In this document: piece by piece, positions 52,118 through 63,156 of the stretch
How the letters are laid out: every line of letters begins with the position of its first letter
Position numbering within the stretch: the first letter of the stretch is position 1
DNA from: Methylophaga sp. 42_25_T18
GTDB lineage: Bacteria > Pseudomonadota > Gammaproteobacteria > Nitrosococcales > Methylophagaceae
Direction: 5' to 3'
Length of the DNA: 64,000 nucleotides
Assembly (NCBI GenBank): GCA_002163085.1
Contig: MAAJ01000009.1
Location: 1-64,000, forward strand
Made by a program: the position numbers and the translations under genes
The notes under the pieces: generated by a model
Seen by the model: only the letters and a program-made list of their open reading frames with translations
Databases searched by the model: none
Told to the model about the DNA's origin: nothing

Positions 52118-53035
52118 TTAAGTTACGACCGATGCCGCAGGACGAATAAACAGAATTGGTGCATCTTTTTCATCTTCAAAGCTCACCAATTCCCAAGCAT
52201 CTTTATCGGCCAATAATTTACGCAATAATTTATTATTCACTTCATGACCAGACTTGTGGCCACTAAACGCACCAATCAAGCTATATCCCAATAAATACAG
52301 GTCGCCAATTGCGTCCAAAACTTTATGACGGACAAACTCGTCTTCGTAGCGCAAGCCATCTTCATTGACGACACGGTAGTCATCTAATGCAATTGCGTTA
52401 TCAACACTGGCGCCCAATGCTAAATTATTCTCACGCAATTTTTCGATATCTTTCATAAACCCAAAGGTGCGAGCACGGCTAACCTCACGAACAAATGACG
52501 TAGAGGAGAAATCAACATCAACTTGTTGAGGCCTGCCAGTAAACGCAGGATGTTGAAAATCAATGGTAAAACTAACTTTGAATCCTTCAAAAGGTTCAAA
52601 CTTTCCCCATTTGTCGCCATCTTCAACTAGCAAGGTCTTTTTAATACGAATAAATTGCTTGGCAACCGCTTGTTCTTCGATACCCGCAGATTGAATTAAA
52701 AATACAAATGGGCCGGCACTACCATCCATGATCGGTACTTCTGGTGCATTCAGATCGATATAGGCATTATCTATACCTAAGCCAGCAAATGCTGACAAAA
52801 GATGCTCTACCGTGGATACACGTTGACCATGCTGAACCAAGGTCGTTGATAGAGCTGTTTCCCCCACATTCTCAGCCTTAGCTTCGATTTCAACTACTGG
52901 GTCCAAATCTACACGGCGGAAGATTATGCCTGTATTAGGCGCAGCAGGACGCAGAGTGAGATATACCGTATCACCACTATGCAACCCAACACCGGTCGCA
53001 CGAATCACATTCTTCAATGTTCGTTGCTTTATCAC
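52118..53035 (-). CDS. lpxC: UDP-3-O-acyl-N-acetylglucosamine deacetylase
   Basis: LpxC catalyses the first committed step of lipid A synthesis. The 305-aa protein has the opening [36 protein letters not shown] near 75-93 with zinc ligand His78, and [14 protein letters not shown] near 237-250 with the second His and Asp ligands, followed by [16 protein letters not shown]. Length is the same as E. coli LpxC (305 aa). It closes the division and cell-wall cluster, 70 bases after ftsZ. Confidence 0.97.
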   Translation of the reverse strand: MIKQRTLKNVIRATGVGLHSGDTVYLTLRPAAPNTGIIFRRVDLDPVVEIEAKAENVGETALSTTLVQHGQRVSTVEHLLSAFAGLGIDNAYIDLNAPEVPIMDGSAGPFVFLIQSAGIEEQAVAKQFIRIKKTLLVEDGDKWGKFEPFEGFKVSFTIDFQHPAFTGRPQQVDVDFSSTSFVREVSRARTFGFMKDIEKLRENNLALGASVDNAIALDDYRVVNEDGLRYEDEFVRHKVLDAIGDLYLLGYSLIGAFSGHKSGHEVNNKLLRKLLADKDAWELVSFEDEKDAPILFIRPAASVVT

Positions 53036-53105
53036 GGTGCTTAACCCCCTTAACTAAAATTTATATACAGATCGGCAGATTGTATCACAAGCCACATCAC
53101 TCCAA

Positions 53106-54263
53106 CTAATCAGCTTGTCTGCGTAAAAATGCTGGAATATCTAAATAATCCATGTTGATATCACTATTAGCAACTTGCTTTTGTGTTTCTTTTTCTTCTT
53201 GACGCATCACAGTCGGTTTGTCGTAATCAATATCCACTGGCTTTTTCACAATTTCAATTTGTGGTGAAACGACTTCCGAAGGCATTGCTATATTAGCTTG
53301 TTTACTACCGCCTAATCCTGTTGCCACAACCGTCACGCGTAATTCATCAGTCATTTCAGGATCAATAACAGTTCCAACGACCACCGTAGCATCATCAGAA
53401 GCAAACTCTTTTACCATATTACCCACTTCTTCAAATTCGCCAATCGTCATATCCAAACCGGCAGTAATATTTACTAATACACCACGAGCACCAGACAAAT
53501 CGACATCTTCTAATAATGGGCTAGATACTGCCGTTCTTGCTGCTTCAGTTGCTCGACCCTCACCTGATGCATGACCTGTTCCCATCATTGCCATGCCCAT
53601 TTCAGACATAACTGTACGAACGTCCGCGAAATCGACATTAATCATGCCTTCCCGTGTAATCAATTCAGCGATACCCTGCACAGCACCTAACAACACATCA
53701 TTTGCCGCTTTAAATGCATTTAACAGGCTCATGTCCTTGCCCAACACAGCCAATAATTTTTCATTTGGAATCGTGATCAATGAATCGACATGCTGACTTA
53801 ATTCCTCTAAACCTGCATTCGCAATTTTTAAACGTTTAATGCCTTCAAACGGAAAAGGTTTAGTCACAACCGCCACCGTCAAAATGCCCATTTCTTTAGC
53901 GACCTGAGCAACAACTGGTGCCGCACCAGTCCCTGTTCCTCCGCCCATACCTGCAGTAATAAACACCATATCGGCGCCACCGATAACTTCCATTATACGT
54001 TCACGATCTTCCAATGCTGCTTGTCGTCCCACATCTGGATTTGCGCCTGCTCCTAATCCTTTTGTGATATCAGTACCCAACTGTAATTGGGTTGTTGCCG
54101 CACTTTTACGCAATGCCTGTGCATCGGTATTAGCGCAAATAAAATCCACGCCTTCAATTTCATTAGCAACCATGTGCTCCAGAGCATTACCACCGCCACC
54201 GCCAACACCGATAACCTTGATCACCGCGTTTTGTGTATATGTATCGATCAATTCAAATGTCAT
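53106..54263 (-). CDS. ftsZ: cell division protein FtsZ
   Basis: FtsZ is the tubulin-like GTPase that forms the Z ring. The 385-aa protein has [13 protein letters not shown] near 19-31, the tubulin signature [11 protein letters not shown] near 107-117, the T7-loop region [11 protein letters not shown] near 208-218, and a conserved C-terminal peptide [14 protein letters not shown] that binds FtsA and ZipA. The linker is short, with basic and acidic stretches. It follows ftsA by 51 bases. Confidence 0.98.
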   Translation of the reverse strand: MTFELIDTYTQNAVIKVIGVGGGGGNALEHMVANEIEGVDFICANTDAQALRKSAATTQLQLGTDITKGLGAGANPDVGRQAALEDRERIMEVIGGADMVFITAGMGGGTGTGAAPVVAQVAKEMGILTVAVVTKPFPFEGIKRLKIANAGLEELSQHVDSLITIPNEKLLAVLGKDMSLLNAFKAANDVLLGAVQGIAELITREGMINVDFADVRTVMSEMGMAMMGTGHASGEGRATEAARTAVSSPLLEDVDLSGARGVLVNITAGLDMTIGEFEEVGNMVKEFASDDATVVVGTVIDPEMTDELRVTVVATGLGGSKQANIAMPSEVVSPQIEIVKKPVDIDYDKPTVMRQEEKETQKQVANSDINMDYLDIPAFLRRQAD

Positions 54264-54314
54264 TTCTCTCTCCCCAGTTTTATTACTTTATTATGTCTAT
54301 CTTTACTTTAATTC

Positions 54315-55568
54315 TTAAAAATTACCTTGGAACCAGCTTTTCATACGGGCCAACATGCCTTTAAATCCGTCACCGACCTTTAAATCCGTTTGTCCATTTG
54401 TGACTTCTTCATTGCCAAATAACAACAAACCCACACCTGTTGCATGAATCGGATTGCGTACAACTTCTGCCAATCCACCTACATGCTGAGGTAGTCCTAA
54501 TCTCACTGGCAGATGGAATACTTCTTCTGCCAATTCGATCACACCTTCCATCTTGGAACTTCCACCTGTTAACACCACGCCTGCTGCCAACAGCTCTTCA
54601 AAACCGCTCTTTCTCAATTCAGCTTGTACCAACATCAATAGTTCTTCATAGCGAGGCTCAACTACCTCGGCTAGTGTTTGCCTTGCTAATTGACGCGGCG
54701 GACGTTCACCGACACTTGGCACTTCAATCGTTTCATCTTCACGTGCTAATTGTCTTAAAGCACAGGCATATTTAATTTTGATTTCGTCGGCATATTGCGT
54801 AGGGGTTCTTAATGCAACTGCAATGTCATTAGTAACCTGATCACCAGCAATTGGAATGACAGCCGTGTGTCGAATAGCACCATCTATAAATACTGCAATA
54901 TCTGTTGTACCACCGCCTATATCTACCAGACAGACTCCCAACTCTTTTTCATCATGTTCAAGTACTGAATAACTGGAGGCCATTTGCTCTAAAATAACGC
55001 CATCTACGGACAGGCCACAACGTTCAATACACTTGGTAATATTCTGAGCCGCACTCACTGCTCCCGTTATCAAATGTACTTTGGCTTCTAAACGCACACC
55101 TGACATGCCAATAGGTTCACGGATTCCTTCTTGATTATCTATAATGTATTCTTGTGGCATCACATGAAGTAACTGTTGATCGCCAGGAAAATGTACCGCT
55201 TTCGCTGCATCTAATACTCGATCAATATCACCCTGTGTGACTTCTTTATCTCGAATAGCTACCGTGCCATGTGAATTCAAACTACGTATATGGCTACCAG
55301 CAATGCCTGCAAAAACAGAATGTATCTGACAGCCCGCCATTAACTCTGCTTCTTCAACTGCACGTTGGATAGACTGCACGGTGGATTCAATATTAATCAC
55401 TACCCCTTTTTTCATACCTCGAGCAGGGTGAGAGCCTATACCAATAATTTCTAGAGCATTATCTTTTGGGCCGGCATCCGGATTGGGGGAGGCAACTATA
55501 GCCACCACTTTTGATGTGCCGATATCCAAGCCAACGATAAGTTCTCTTTCATTTCTTTTTGACATCAT
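54315..55568 (-). CDS. ftsA: cell division protein FtsA
   Basis: FtsA is the actin-like anchor of the Z ring. The 417-aa protein has the phosphate-1 loop IVGLDIGTSKVVAIV near 11-25, the second loop VCLVDIGGGTTDIAVF near 212-227, AGVVLTGGSSKMEGV near 343-357, and a C-terminal amphipathic membrane-targeting helix (MLARMKSWFQGNF). Its start overlaps the end of ftsQ by 4 bases. Confidence 0.98.
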   Translation of the reverse strand: MMSKRNERELIVGLDIGTSKVVAIVASPNPDAGPKDNALEIIGIGSHPARGMKKGVVINIESTVQSIQRAVEEAELMAGCQIHSVFAGIAGSHIRSLNSHGTVAIRDKEVTQGDIDRVLDAAKAVHFPGDQQLLHVMPQEYIIDNQEGIREPIGMSGVRLEAKVHLITGAVSAAQNITKCIERCGLSVDGVILEQMASSYSVLEHDEKELGVCLVDIGGGTTDIAVFIDGAIRHTAVIPIAGDQVTNDIAVALRTPTQYADEIKIKYACALRQLAREDETIEVPSVGERPPRQLARQTLAEVVEPRYEELLMLVQAELRKSGFEELLAAGVVLTGGSSKMEGVIELAEEVFHLPVRLGLPQHVGGLAEVVRNPIHATGVGLLLFGNEEVTNGQTDLKVGDGFKGMLARMKSWFQGNF

Positions 55569-56344
55569 ACTGTTCCGATAAAATTAGGTTTCTGACTCTG
55601 TTTCCATATCACAGACAATCCATTGGTGTAACGCATATCCACAACCAAAATATCTGTTTGAAAACGCTGTAAACCCGCTTTAAAAACTTTTACAAAGCGT
55701 TGTAAGCGATACTCACTCTCTGCTCTACCCAGTATCAGCTGCATTTTGTTATCAAAATATATTGTCCATGCACGACGCTGATCCATCGTGATTTTTTCTG
55801 TTTTCAATCCTAGTAGTGAGACTTGTTGTTCAATAGCTAACCATCGTTTGGTCATCACCACACTCGACCCTGTTAAGCCCTGAAATTTCACTAAATTTGC
55901 TGGAATTGTTTCTTTAGATGGCTTAAACACTTCACCGTCTTCATTAACCAGTTCATTCTCACCCCAGCGCGCCACTGCTATTTGTTCATCTACTATTAAA
56001 TGCAAACTATCCGGCCATATCCGCCTAACTTGCACTTGTTTTACCCAAGGCAATGCTTCTCCTGCTTGACGAATACTTGCCACGTCTACATTGATAAAGC
56101 TTCCTGTTACGAAAGGATTTACTGCTTTTACTAATTCATTTTTATTGGCATAAACAAAATCACCTTCTACGGTGACATGTAAAATTGGCAAGGTATCATC
56201 TTGATTCAAATACACACCAGCAGAAATGGTCGAAATCAACATCACAACGATCACTGATGTGCGTAACCACTGCTGCCACACTAGCGGTTGACGATCTTGC
56301 CGCACGGGCTTACGTGTTGCACCACGTTTATTTATGCTCGCCAT
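55565..56344 (-). CDS. ftsQ: cell division protein FtsQ
   Basis: FtsQ is a single-pass membrane protein that links early and late divisome parts. The 259-aa protein has a basic cytoplasmic N-terminus, a membrane helix (about 28-47), a POTRA domain (LHVTVEGDFVYANKNELVKAV near 57-77), then the beta domain (LPWVKQVQVRRIWPDSLHLIVDEQIAVARW near 96-125). The ATG at 56344 shares a base with the ddlB stop (TAATG) and starts the basic tail MASINKRGATRKP; an earlier in-frame ATG inside ddlB is unlikely. Confidence 0.94.
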   Translation of the reverse strand: MASINKRGATRKPVRQDRQPLVWQQWLRTSVIVVMLISTISAGVYLNQDDTLPILHVTVEGDFVYANKNELVKAVNPFVTGSFINVDVASIRQAGEALPWVKQVQVRRIWPDSLHLIVDEQIAVARWGENELVNEDGEVFKPSKETIPANLVKFQGLTGSSVVMTKRWLAIEQQVSLLGLKTEKITMDQRRAWTIYFDNKMQLILGRAESEYRLQRFVKVFKAGLQRFQTDILVVDMRYTNGLSVIWKQSQKPNFIGTV

Positions 56345-57285
56345 TATTGGTTCGTCTCCATACTGGTCTGCAAGATCTGCCAAACGAGATCCTCAAAACT
56401 CAAACCAAATTGCTTGGCAGCCATCGGTACTAAACTATGATCAGTCATACCCGGCACACTATTAGCTTCAAGCAAATAGAACTCGCCGTCGGTATCTTGC
56501 ATAAGATCTACGCGTCCCCATCCCTTCATGCGTAAGCCATTGAATGCCTTTAAGGCGAGTTGCTGACAATGTTGTTCATCTTGTTCAGATAAACCACAAG
56601 GGCATAAATACTCAGTGGTATTAGTTTTATATTTCGCTTTGAAATCATAAAACTCATGTGGCGTTTTCAGTCTTATCATCGGCAATGCAGTGTGACCTAA
56701 CACCGCCACGGTATATTCAGCACCATGAATCCATCGTTCTGCCATCACTTCAGCATCATATTGTGTTGCTAACTCAATAGCTGTTAATAGCTCATCAGCC
56801 GAGTTGACTTTTGTCATGCCAATACTTGAACCTTCATTCACCGGCTTGATAATCAACGGTAGTCCTAAACGTTGCAAAATACTGTCAATATCGGACTCGA
56901 TGGTGACGCGTTCAAATTTCGCTGTAGGCAATTCCTGCTGCAACCATGATTGTTTGCTGATCATCTTATTCATTGATAAAACAGCACCCGTTACATCACT
57001 TCCTGTGAACGGGATGTTCATCGACTGCAATAATCCCTGAATTTGGCCGTCCTCACCACCACGGCCATGTAACATCACAAATGCACGATCATATTCACCA
57101 GTACGTAACTGCTCACTTACATCAAAATCAACATCGAGCTTATATGCATCAATACCCTTTTTAATTAAGGCAGCTAATACTGTCTCACCACTCATCAAAG
57201 ATATTTCACGTTCAGCAGAACGACCGCCCATTAACACTGCGACTCGACCAAATTCAGCAGCAGAAGTGATGACATGTTTTATCAT
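56344..57285 (-). CDS. ddlB: D-alanine--D-alanine ligase
   Basis: This ATP-grasp ligase makes D-Ala-D-Ala for peptidoglycan. The 313-aa protein has GRVAVLMGGRSAEREISLMSG near 13-33, the HGRGGEDGQIQGLL near 73-86, IIKPVNEGSSIGMTKV near 150-165 and the metal/phosphate-binding end GWGRVDLMQDTDGEFYLLEANSVPGMTDHSLVP near 255-287. It starts inside the murB end (4-base overlap). Confidence 0.96.
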   Translation of the reverse strand: MIKHVITSAAEFGRVAVLMGGRSAEREISLMSGETVLAALIKKGIDAYKLDVDFDVSEQLRTGEYDRAFVMLHGRGGEDGQIQGLLQSMNIPFTGSDVTGAVLSMNKMISKQSWLQQELPTAKFERVTIESDIDSILQRLGLPLIIKPVNEGSSIGMTKVNSADELLTAIELATQYDAEVMAERWIHGAEYTVAVLGHTALPMIRLKTPHEFYDFKAKYKTNTTEYLCPCGLSEQDEQHCQQLALKAFNGLRMKGWGRVDLMQDTDGEFYLLEANSVPGMTDHSLVPMAAKQFGLSFEDLVWQILQTSMETNQ

Positions 57286-58175
57286 GCATGCTCTCCTGCT
57301 ACATGAACTTCCGGAATTAATTTTATCCCTTGAGCAAGTTCAATTTTCTGCTGTACCAATAAAATTAATGCTTCAATATCAGCTGCTGTAGCCGTGCCAT
57401 TATTAACTATAAAGTTTGCATGCTTGTTAGAAACGCTAGCGCCACCAATTGTCAGCCCTTTTAACTCCGTTACTTCAATCAAACGGCCAGCATAATCACC
57501 TTGAGGATTTCGAAATACTGAACCTGCACATGGCTGGTTTGTTGGCTGGCTGGCATTACGTCGTTTTAACAAGGTTTTTATTTGATCTAATTCCTCATCA
57601 GCATCACCGGCAGTAAATTTTAAGCTAGCAGCTGCAAACCATTCTCCTGTCGGCAACTCGACATGGCGATAACTTACTTTAAAGTCTTCTGGCTTACGTG
57701 TACGTAATGTGCCACTTCGATCAACCGTGGTGACATCAGCAACAAACTGCCAGATCTCAGATTGATGCGCACCGGCATTCATCGCTAATGCCCCACCTAA
57801 TGTGCCTGGGATACCGGCTAAAAATGCTGCACCTGTTTGAGCTGATTTGGCTATTCGTTTAGCTAACTTCCCGCAGTAAACACCTACTTCTGCTCTCACT
57901 ACGCCATCATCTTCAATGTTTAACTGTTGCAAAGTTCCAGCAGTAGAAATTACTGTTCCGGCAAAGCCTCCATCTCGTATCAACAAGTTACTGCCTAAAC
58001 CTAACCATAAAACTGGTTCAGCTTCTGGCAGTTGTGATAAAAACATCGCTAGGTCCTTCACATTAGCTGGACGGTAAAACTGCTGTGCATATCCGCCAAC
58101 TCGCCAAGAGGTGTGTTTTGCTAACGGCTCATTTATGCGTAATTCACCCTGAAGATTTTGGTAGCGATCGTTCAT
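57282..58175 (-). CDS. murB: UDP-N-acetylenolpyruvoylglucosamine reductase
   Basis: MurB is the FAD enzyme that reduces the enolpyruvyl group to make UDP-MurNAc. The 297-aa protein has the FAD-binding block WLGLGSNLLIRDGGFAG near 57-73, GIPGTLGGALAMNAGAH near 121-137, the catalytic Ser/Glu regions (CAGSVFRNPQGDYAGRLIE near 216-234, and IPEVHVAG near the end). It is a type I-like shorter MurB. It shares one base with murC and overlaps ddlB by 4 bases. Confidence 0.96.
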   Translation of the reverse strand: MNDRYQNLQGELRINEPLAKHTSWRVGGYAQQFYRPANVKDLAMFLSQLPEAEPVLWLGLGSNLLIRDGGFAGTVISTAGTLQQLNIEDDGVVRAEVGVYCGKLAKRIAKSAQTGAAFLAGIPGTLGGALAMNAGAHQSEIWQFVADVTTVDRSGTLRTRKPEDFKVSYRHVELPTGEWFAAASLKFTAGDADEELDQIKTLLKRRNASQPTNQPCAGSVFRNPQGDYAGRLIEVTELKGLTIGGASVSNKHANFIVNNGTATAADIEALILLVQQKIELAQGIKLIPEVHVAGEHA

Positions 58176-59593
58176 TACGAATTCACTCCCAACTGTTGGG
58201 GTATTTCACGTGCCATTGCACCTATGTCACCTGCCCCTAAGGTAATTAACAAATCATCGTCTTCTACCAGTCCCGGTAATAGCTCAAACAAATCCTGTTT
58301 ATTTTCAGCAAATACAGGTTCAACTTGACCACGCAGACGAATCGCACGACATAAGCTACGAGCATCAGCCCCTGCAATTTTAGTTTCTCCGGCAGGATAA
58401 ACTTCTAATATAACTAAGACATCCACACTGGATAATACTTGGGCAAAATCTTCAAACAGATCCCGTGTACGGCTATAGCGATGTGGTTGGAAAACCACAA
58501 CCAAACGCTTATCGGGCCATCCCGCTTTGGTGGCTGCTAATGTTGCTGAAATTTCAGTGGGATGATGCGCATAATCATCAACCAATAACACCTTGCCCTT
58601 ATGGGTAGCGATCTCACCAACAATATTAAATCGACGTCCGATACCAGCAAACTTCTCTAATGCTCGTTGGCAGGCCTCTATCGACACACCTAAGTTTCTA
58701 GCAACGGCTAATGCGGCTGTTGCATTCAATGCATTATGTAAACCTGGCATGTTTAACGTGACATCAAAACGATGTCCAGCTCTTTTATCTGCTACTTGAA
58801 AATGGCTTTGTCCTTGTTCCTGCCTAAGTTCCAGCAATTGGAAATCAGCTTCATCATTGGTGCCATAAGTCATTAATGGTCGTGTAATATCGACAAGCAC
58901 TTCACGTACTACGGGGTCATCAATACACATCACTGCCAAACCGTAGAACGGTAAATGATGTAAGAATTCAATAAAGGTCGCTTTTAATTTTTCAAAGTCA
59001 CCTTCATAGGTTGCCATATGATCTTCATCAATATTGGTCACAATAGCTATCATTGGTTGCAAATATAAAAATGACGCATCACTTTCATCTGCTTCCGCCA
59101 CCAAATAACGGCCGCTACCTAAACGCGCATTACTACCAGCACTGTTTAATAGTCCGCCAATCACAAAGGTAGGATCTAGCTCGCCTTCACTTAATAATGC
59201 AGCGACTAAACTTGTGGTAGTGGTTTTTCCATGTGTGCCAGCAACGGCGATGCCGTAGCTAAATCGCATCAATTCGGCCAACATTTCTGCACGTGGGACC
59301 ACAGGGATACGTTGCTCACGTGCAGCAAGGACTTCAGGATTATCATCGCTCACCGCAGTGGTCACAACCACCACGTCAGCGCCTTTTAAGTACGCGGGGT
59401 CATGGCCAATCATTACCACAGCACCAAGACTACGTAGATGCTGAATTAACGTATTCTCAGCTAAATCGGAACCAGACACCTGATAACCTAGATTAATCAA
59501 TACTTCAGCAATGCCGCCCATACCAACACCACCGATACCAATAAGATGGATGTGTTTGACCCTACTTTGCATGGCAGACGTTAACTTATGCAT
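58175..59593 (-). CDS. murC: UDP-N-acetylmuramate--L-alanine ligase
   Basis: MurC adds L-alanine to UDP-MurNAc. The 472-aa Mur ligase has the N-terminal nucleotide-binding loop [17 protein letters not shown] near 16-32, the ATP-binding [17 protein letters not shown] near 118-134, [20 protein letters not shown] near 184-203 and [17 protein letters not shown] near 333-349. It overlaps murG by 8 bases. Confidence 0.97.
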   Translation of the reverse strand: MHKLTSAMQSRVKHIHLIGIGGVGMGGIAEVLINLGYQVSGSDLAENTLIQHLRSLGAVVMIGHDPAYLKGADVVVVTTAVSDDNPEVLAAREQRIPVVPRAEMLAELMRFSYGIAVAGTHGKTTTTSLVAALLSEGELDPTFVIGGLLNSAGSNARLGSGRYLVAEADESDASFLYLQPMIAIVTNIDEDHMATYEGDFEKLKATFIEFLHHLPFYGLAVMCIDDPVVREVLVDITRPLMTYGTNDEADFQLLELRQEQGQSHFQVADKRAGHRFDVTLNMPGLHNALNATAALAVARNLGVSIEACQRALEKFAGIGRRFNIVGEIATHKGKVLLVDDYAHHPTEISATLAATKAGWPDKRLVVVFQPHRYSRTRDLFEDFAQVLSSVDVLVILEVYPAGETKIAGADARSLCRAIRLRGQVEPVFAENKQDLFELLPGLVEDDDLLITLGAGDIGAMAREIPQQLGVNS

Positions 59594-60665
59594 GCGCTAA
59601 CTCCATACATACATCACTGATATATTTAGCAGTACCAAGCTTTGCTTGTGTCCGTGCGGCTTTTGCCATAGTTAATAATTGCTCACGATCGTTTGTTAAA
59701 CGTTTTATTTCCGTAGCGAGCATTTCTGCTGTTAATGTTTGTTCCTGCATAAGTTTCGCAGCGCCAGCGTTCACTAACGCTGATGCGTTATGGGTTTGGT
59801 GGTCATCAACCGCATAGGGATAAGGCACTAGCAATGCAGCAACGCCAGTTGCCGCCAGTTCTGCAATAGTTAACGCTCCAGCTCGACAAATAACTAAATC
59901 TGCCCACGCATAGCTCATTGCCATATCGTCAATAAATGCAGTTATTTCTGCATTCACTTCTACCGCTGCATAGGCTTGCTGGCAATCATCTATATGTCGT
60001 TGACCACATTGGTGTTTGATTTGAGGCCGCGAGGTTTCATCCAATAAAGCTAAAGCTTGGGGAATAAACGTGTTGAGTGCTCTTGCCCCCAAACTGCCCC
60101 CTAAGACAAGTAACCTTAATGGACCTGTTCGGTTTTTATATCGTTGTTGCGGTTCAACTATCTTTTCGATGCTTATACGTACTGGATTACCCACCCACTC
60201 AGCATTTAACGTTGATGGGAAACTATGCGGAAAACCCTCCATTACCGTTTGAGCAAGACGAGATAATAATTTATTGGTTAAACCCGGAATTGCATTTTGT
60301 TCGTGTATTACTAAGGGCTTCGCAGCTAATTTTGCTGCAATTCCACCAGGCCCAGAGGCGAATCCACCTAAACCTAGCACCACATCAGGTTTAATCGTTC
60401 TAATGACACTCAGCGCTTCAATCACTGCTTTGACTAATTTAAAGGGTGCTAATAACCAGCCAAGCAGACCGTTACCACGCAATCCTTGAACGTTAATAAA
60501 ACTAATTGGTAATCCCGCAGCAGGCACTAACTTCGATTCTATGCCTTTTTCTGTACCGATCCAGAAAACATCAACCGCACGATTTTTTAATTCTTCTGCC
60601 ACTGCAAGTGCAGGAAAAACATGGCCGCCCGTGCCCCCTGCCATAATCAAAACCCGTGTCGTCAT
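59586..60665 (-). CDS. murG: undecaprenyldiphospho-muramoylpentapeptide N-acetylglucosaminyltransferase
   Basis: MurG adds GlcNAc to lipid I to make lipid II at the inner face of the membrane. The 359-aa protein has the first glycine loop [20 protein letters not shown] near 7-26, [39 protein letters not shown] (two blocks, near 95-133) and the UDP-GlcNAc site [39 protein letters not shown] near 256-294 (two blocks). It overlaps ftsW and murC. Confidence 0.97.
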   Translation of the reverse strand: MTTRVLIMAGGTGGHVFPALAVAEELKNRAVDVFWIGTEKGIESKLVPAAGLPISFINVQGLRGNGLLGWLLAPFKLVKAVIEALSVIRTIKPDVVLGLGGFASGPGGIAAKLAAKPLVIHEQNAIPGLTNKLLSRLAQTVMEGFPHSFPSTLNAEWVGNPVRISIEKIVEPQQRYKNRTGPLRLLVLGGSLGARALNTFIPQALALLDETSRPQIKHQCGQRHIDDCQQAYAAVEVNAEITAFIDDMAMSYAWADLVICRAGALTIAELAATGVAALLVPYPYAVDDHQTHNASALVNAGAAKLMQEQTLTAEMLATEIKRLTNDREQLLTMAKAARTQAKLGTAKYISDVCMELAHA

Positions 60666-61801
60666 CGTTTCACCCTCGCCGATGCTTTTTCAGGGAAACG
60701 CGTTTCTTGATCAACACGAAATAATAATGCAACAGCCACACCGACGATAACTAAACTACTTCCGCCATAACTCATTAGTGGCAAGGTCAAGCCTTTAGTT
60801 GGTAAGGCCCCCATGTTCACGCCCATATTCACACAGGCCTGTAAACCCAACCAAATGCCAATACCGTAAGCAACTTGAGCACCAAACACTTGCCCTGATA
60901 ATTCAGCTGCACGACCAATCGCTAGAGCGCGCCAGATAAATACAAAAAACAAAACGATCACCAACATTGCACCCACTAAACCTAGCTCTTCTGCCAGAAT
61001 AGAATATAAAAAGTCGGTATGTGCTTCTGGTAGATAAAACAGTTTCTGCATGCTGCTACCTAATCCCACACCTAGCCAATCACCACGGCCAAATGCGATT
61101 AACGCTTGTGTTAATTGGAAGCCACTGCCAAAAGGATCTGCCCATGGATCAATAAAACTCTGTAATCGTTGCAATCGATACGGTGCTAGCCAGACTAACG
61201 CTGCAAATAAAGCACCCATAACGCCAATCAAGCCTGCAAATACATCAAGACGTGCTCCGCCTAGAAATAACATCGCTAAAACGGTAGAAAGTATGACCAC
61301 CATTGAGCCCATATCCGGCTGCATAAGCAATAATAATGCTGCAAAACCTAACAAAACCAATGGTGCTAATACTTTAAAAAAAGAACCATGTAATTGGCCA
61401 TGATGACGCTGCAAGTAGTCTGCAATATAGAAAATTGCAAATAACTTTATCAGCTCGGCGACTTGGATATTTATGGGGCCTAATGGCAACCATCGCGAGC
61501 TACCATTCACTTCTCGGCCTATACCAGGAATCAATACTAAAATTAGTAAGCCAACGCCAATCATCAGTAACTGGGCCGCATATCGCTGCCAGAAAGATAA
61601 GCGGATAGAAACAACTGCCCAAGCGATTATTAGACCTACTGCTGCAAATATCGACTGGCGAATGAAATAATATAAAGGCTGTGACATTTTGCTTTCAGCA
61701 ATCGTGATTGAAGCAGAAGCAACCATCACTAAACCTATGATTAACAATGTCATGGTGACAAACAACAAGCTACGATCAAATGTTAGCGTTGTCTGTTTCA
61801 T
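60662..61801 (-). CDS. ftsW: FtsW, SEDS peptidoglycan glycosyltransferase
   Basis: FtsW polymerises lipid II at the septum with FtsI. The 379-aa protein has about ten membrane helices, the SEDS-family segment LLLMQPDMGSMVVI near 157-170 and, near the C-terminus, GALPTKGLTLPLMSYGGSSL near 331-350, with the catalytic Asp region GAHTDFLYSILAEELGLVG (here PEAHTDFLYSILAEELG) near 257-275. It overlaps murD and murG by 4 bases each. Confidence 0.97.
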   Translation of the reverse strand: MKQTTLTFDRSLLFVTMTLLIIGLVMVASASITIAESKMSQPLYYFIRQSIFAAVGLIIAWAVVSIRLSFWQRYAAQLLMIGVGLLILVLIPGIGREVNGSSRWLPLGPINIQVAELIKLFAIFYIADYLQRHHGQLHGSFFKVLAPLVLLGFAALLLLMQPDMGSMVVILSTVLAMLFLGGARLDVFAGLIGVMGALFAALVWLAPYRLQRLQSFIDPWADPFGSGFQLTQALIAFGRGDWLGVGLGSSMQKLFYLPEAHTDFLYSILAEELGLVGAMLVIVLFFVFIWRALAIGRAAELSGQVFGAQVAYGIGIWLGLQACVNMGVNMGALPTKGLTLPLMSYGGSSLVIVGVAVALLFRVDQETRFPEKASARVKR

Positions 61802-63156
61802 ACTGACAACTCCTGCACACTTTGCTCAAACTTTTCACCACGATCTTCATAACCACTGAACATATCAAAGCTTGCACAGGCCGGAGATAGCAATACATTC
61901 TCACCTGAAGTTGCGATTTCAGCTGCCTTGTTCACTGCGTCTGACATGCTGTCCGCATGGATGGTTATTACGGTGTTAGGTATGACTGCCGCTAGCTGAG
62001 CCGCATCTTGTCCAAGTAATACGACAGCTCGAACAGATTGCTCTAATGCTGGTGTTAATGCTGAAAAATCCTGTTCTTTAGCGATTCCACCAGCAATTAA
62101 TATCATCTTGCCTAGATCCGCTAAGCCTTCGGTGGCGGCAAGTGTTGCACCGACATTAGTTGCTTTAGAATCGTTATACCAGCGCACACCCTTGACTTCA
62201 TCAACATAGCAACAGCGATGAGGTAGGCCTTTATATTCAACTAATGCTGATAACATTGATGTCATTGGTAAAGCCATCGCCGAGCCTAGCGCTAAAGCCG
62301 ACAGAGCATTGGCCACGTTATGTTTACCAACGATCTTCATCTCCTCCACAGCAATAAGCGCTTGTGAACCTTCTGCTAACCACTGCCGACCTTCTTTTTC
62401 TATCAGGCCAAAATCTACACCCTTAGTTTCATGCAAACTAAAACCAATTTGATTTCGTTCAGCTTGTGCTAACTGGTTTACCACATCATCATCACGGTTT
62501 ATTACCATGACACCATCACCGTTAAAGATTTGTGCTTTAGCTTGTTGGTAAGCATCAATAGTGTCATAACGATCTAAATGATCTGGGCTTACATTCAAAA
62601 TCACTGCTGCAAACGCATTAAGTGATTTAACCGTTTCCAATTGGAAACTCGATAACTCTACGATATAAAAATCAGGCGCTGACTCTGTAATTAAATCTAA
62701 TGCCGGTGTGCCTAGGTTTCCTCCTACAGCGATATTTTTTCCCGCTTTTTCAGCCATTTCAGCAAGTAAGGTTGTCACCGTGCTCTTTCCATTTGAACCA
62801 GTAATAGCAACGATCGGGGCATTGGCATAACGAGAAAACAGTTCAATATCACCCACCATTTCAACACCAGCCGCTCTTGCTGCTGCAATTTCTGGCAAAC
62901 GCGGATCGATGCCAGGGCTTAATACAATCATATCTGCCTGTTTCATCCAGGCGAGGTCTAAACCACCCGTTTTAACCACAACTTCTGGGTGTTCTTGCTG
63001 CAGTATGCTTAATGATGGTGGCAACTCTCGCGTATCCATAATGGCAACATCAATATCATGATGCACCAAAAATTTAGCACAAGATAATCCTGTCTTGCCG
63101 AGTCCGATGATCAGACAATTTGTTGGTTGATGCATATGATTTGCCTGTGCACTCAT
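61798..63156 (-). CDS. murD: UDP-N-acetylmuramoylalanine--D-glutamate ligase
   Basis: MurD adds D-glutamate to the growing stem peptide. The 452-aa ligase has the dinucleotide-like loop [16 protein letters not shown] near 15-30, the ATP-binding [17 protein letters not shown] near 116-132, [11 protein letters not shown] near 186-196 and [17 protein letters not shown] near 320-336, ending [20 protein letters not shown] near 425-444. It overlaps mraY and ftsW by 4 bases. A second ATG at codon 8 could also start it. Confidence 0.97.
   Translation of the reverse strand: MSAQANHMHQPTNCLIIGLGKTGLSCAKFLVHHDIDVAIMDTRELPPSLSILQQEHPEVVVKTGGLDLAWMKQADMIVLSPGIDPRLPEIAAARAAGVEMVGDIELFSRYANAPIVAITGSNGKSTVTTLLAEMAEKAGKNIAVGGNLGTPALDLITESAPDFYIVELSSFQLETVKSLNAFAAVILNVSPDHLDRYDTIDAYQQAKAQIFNGDGVMVINRDDDVVNQLAQAERNQIGFSLHETKGVDFGLIEKEGRQWLAEGSQALIAVEEMKIVGKHNVANALSALALGSAMALPMTSMLSALVEYKGLPHRCCYVDEVKGVRWYNDSKATNVGATLAATEGLADLGKMILIAGGIAKEQDFSALTPALEQSVRAVVLLGQDAAQLAAVIPNTVITIHADSMSDAVNKAAEIATSGENVLLSPACASFDMFSGYEDRGEKFEQSVQELSV

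Noticed and set aside
60070..60489. Several plus-strand frames opposite murG and other minus-strand mur/fts genes
   Set aside because: They are shadows of firmly identified genes and have no motifs or ribosome-binding sites of their own.
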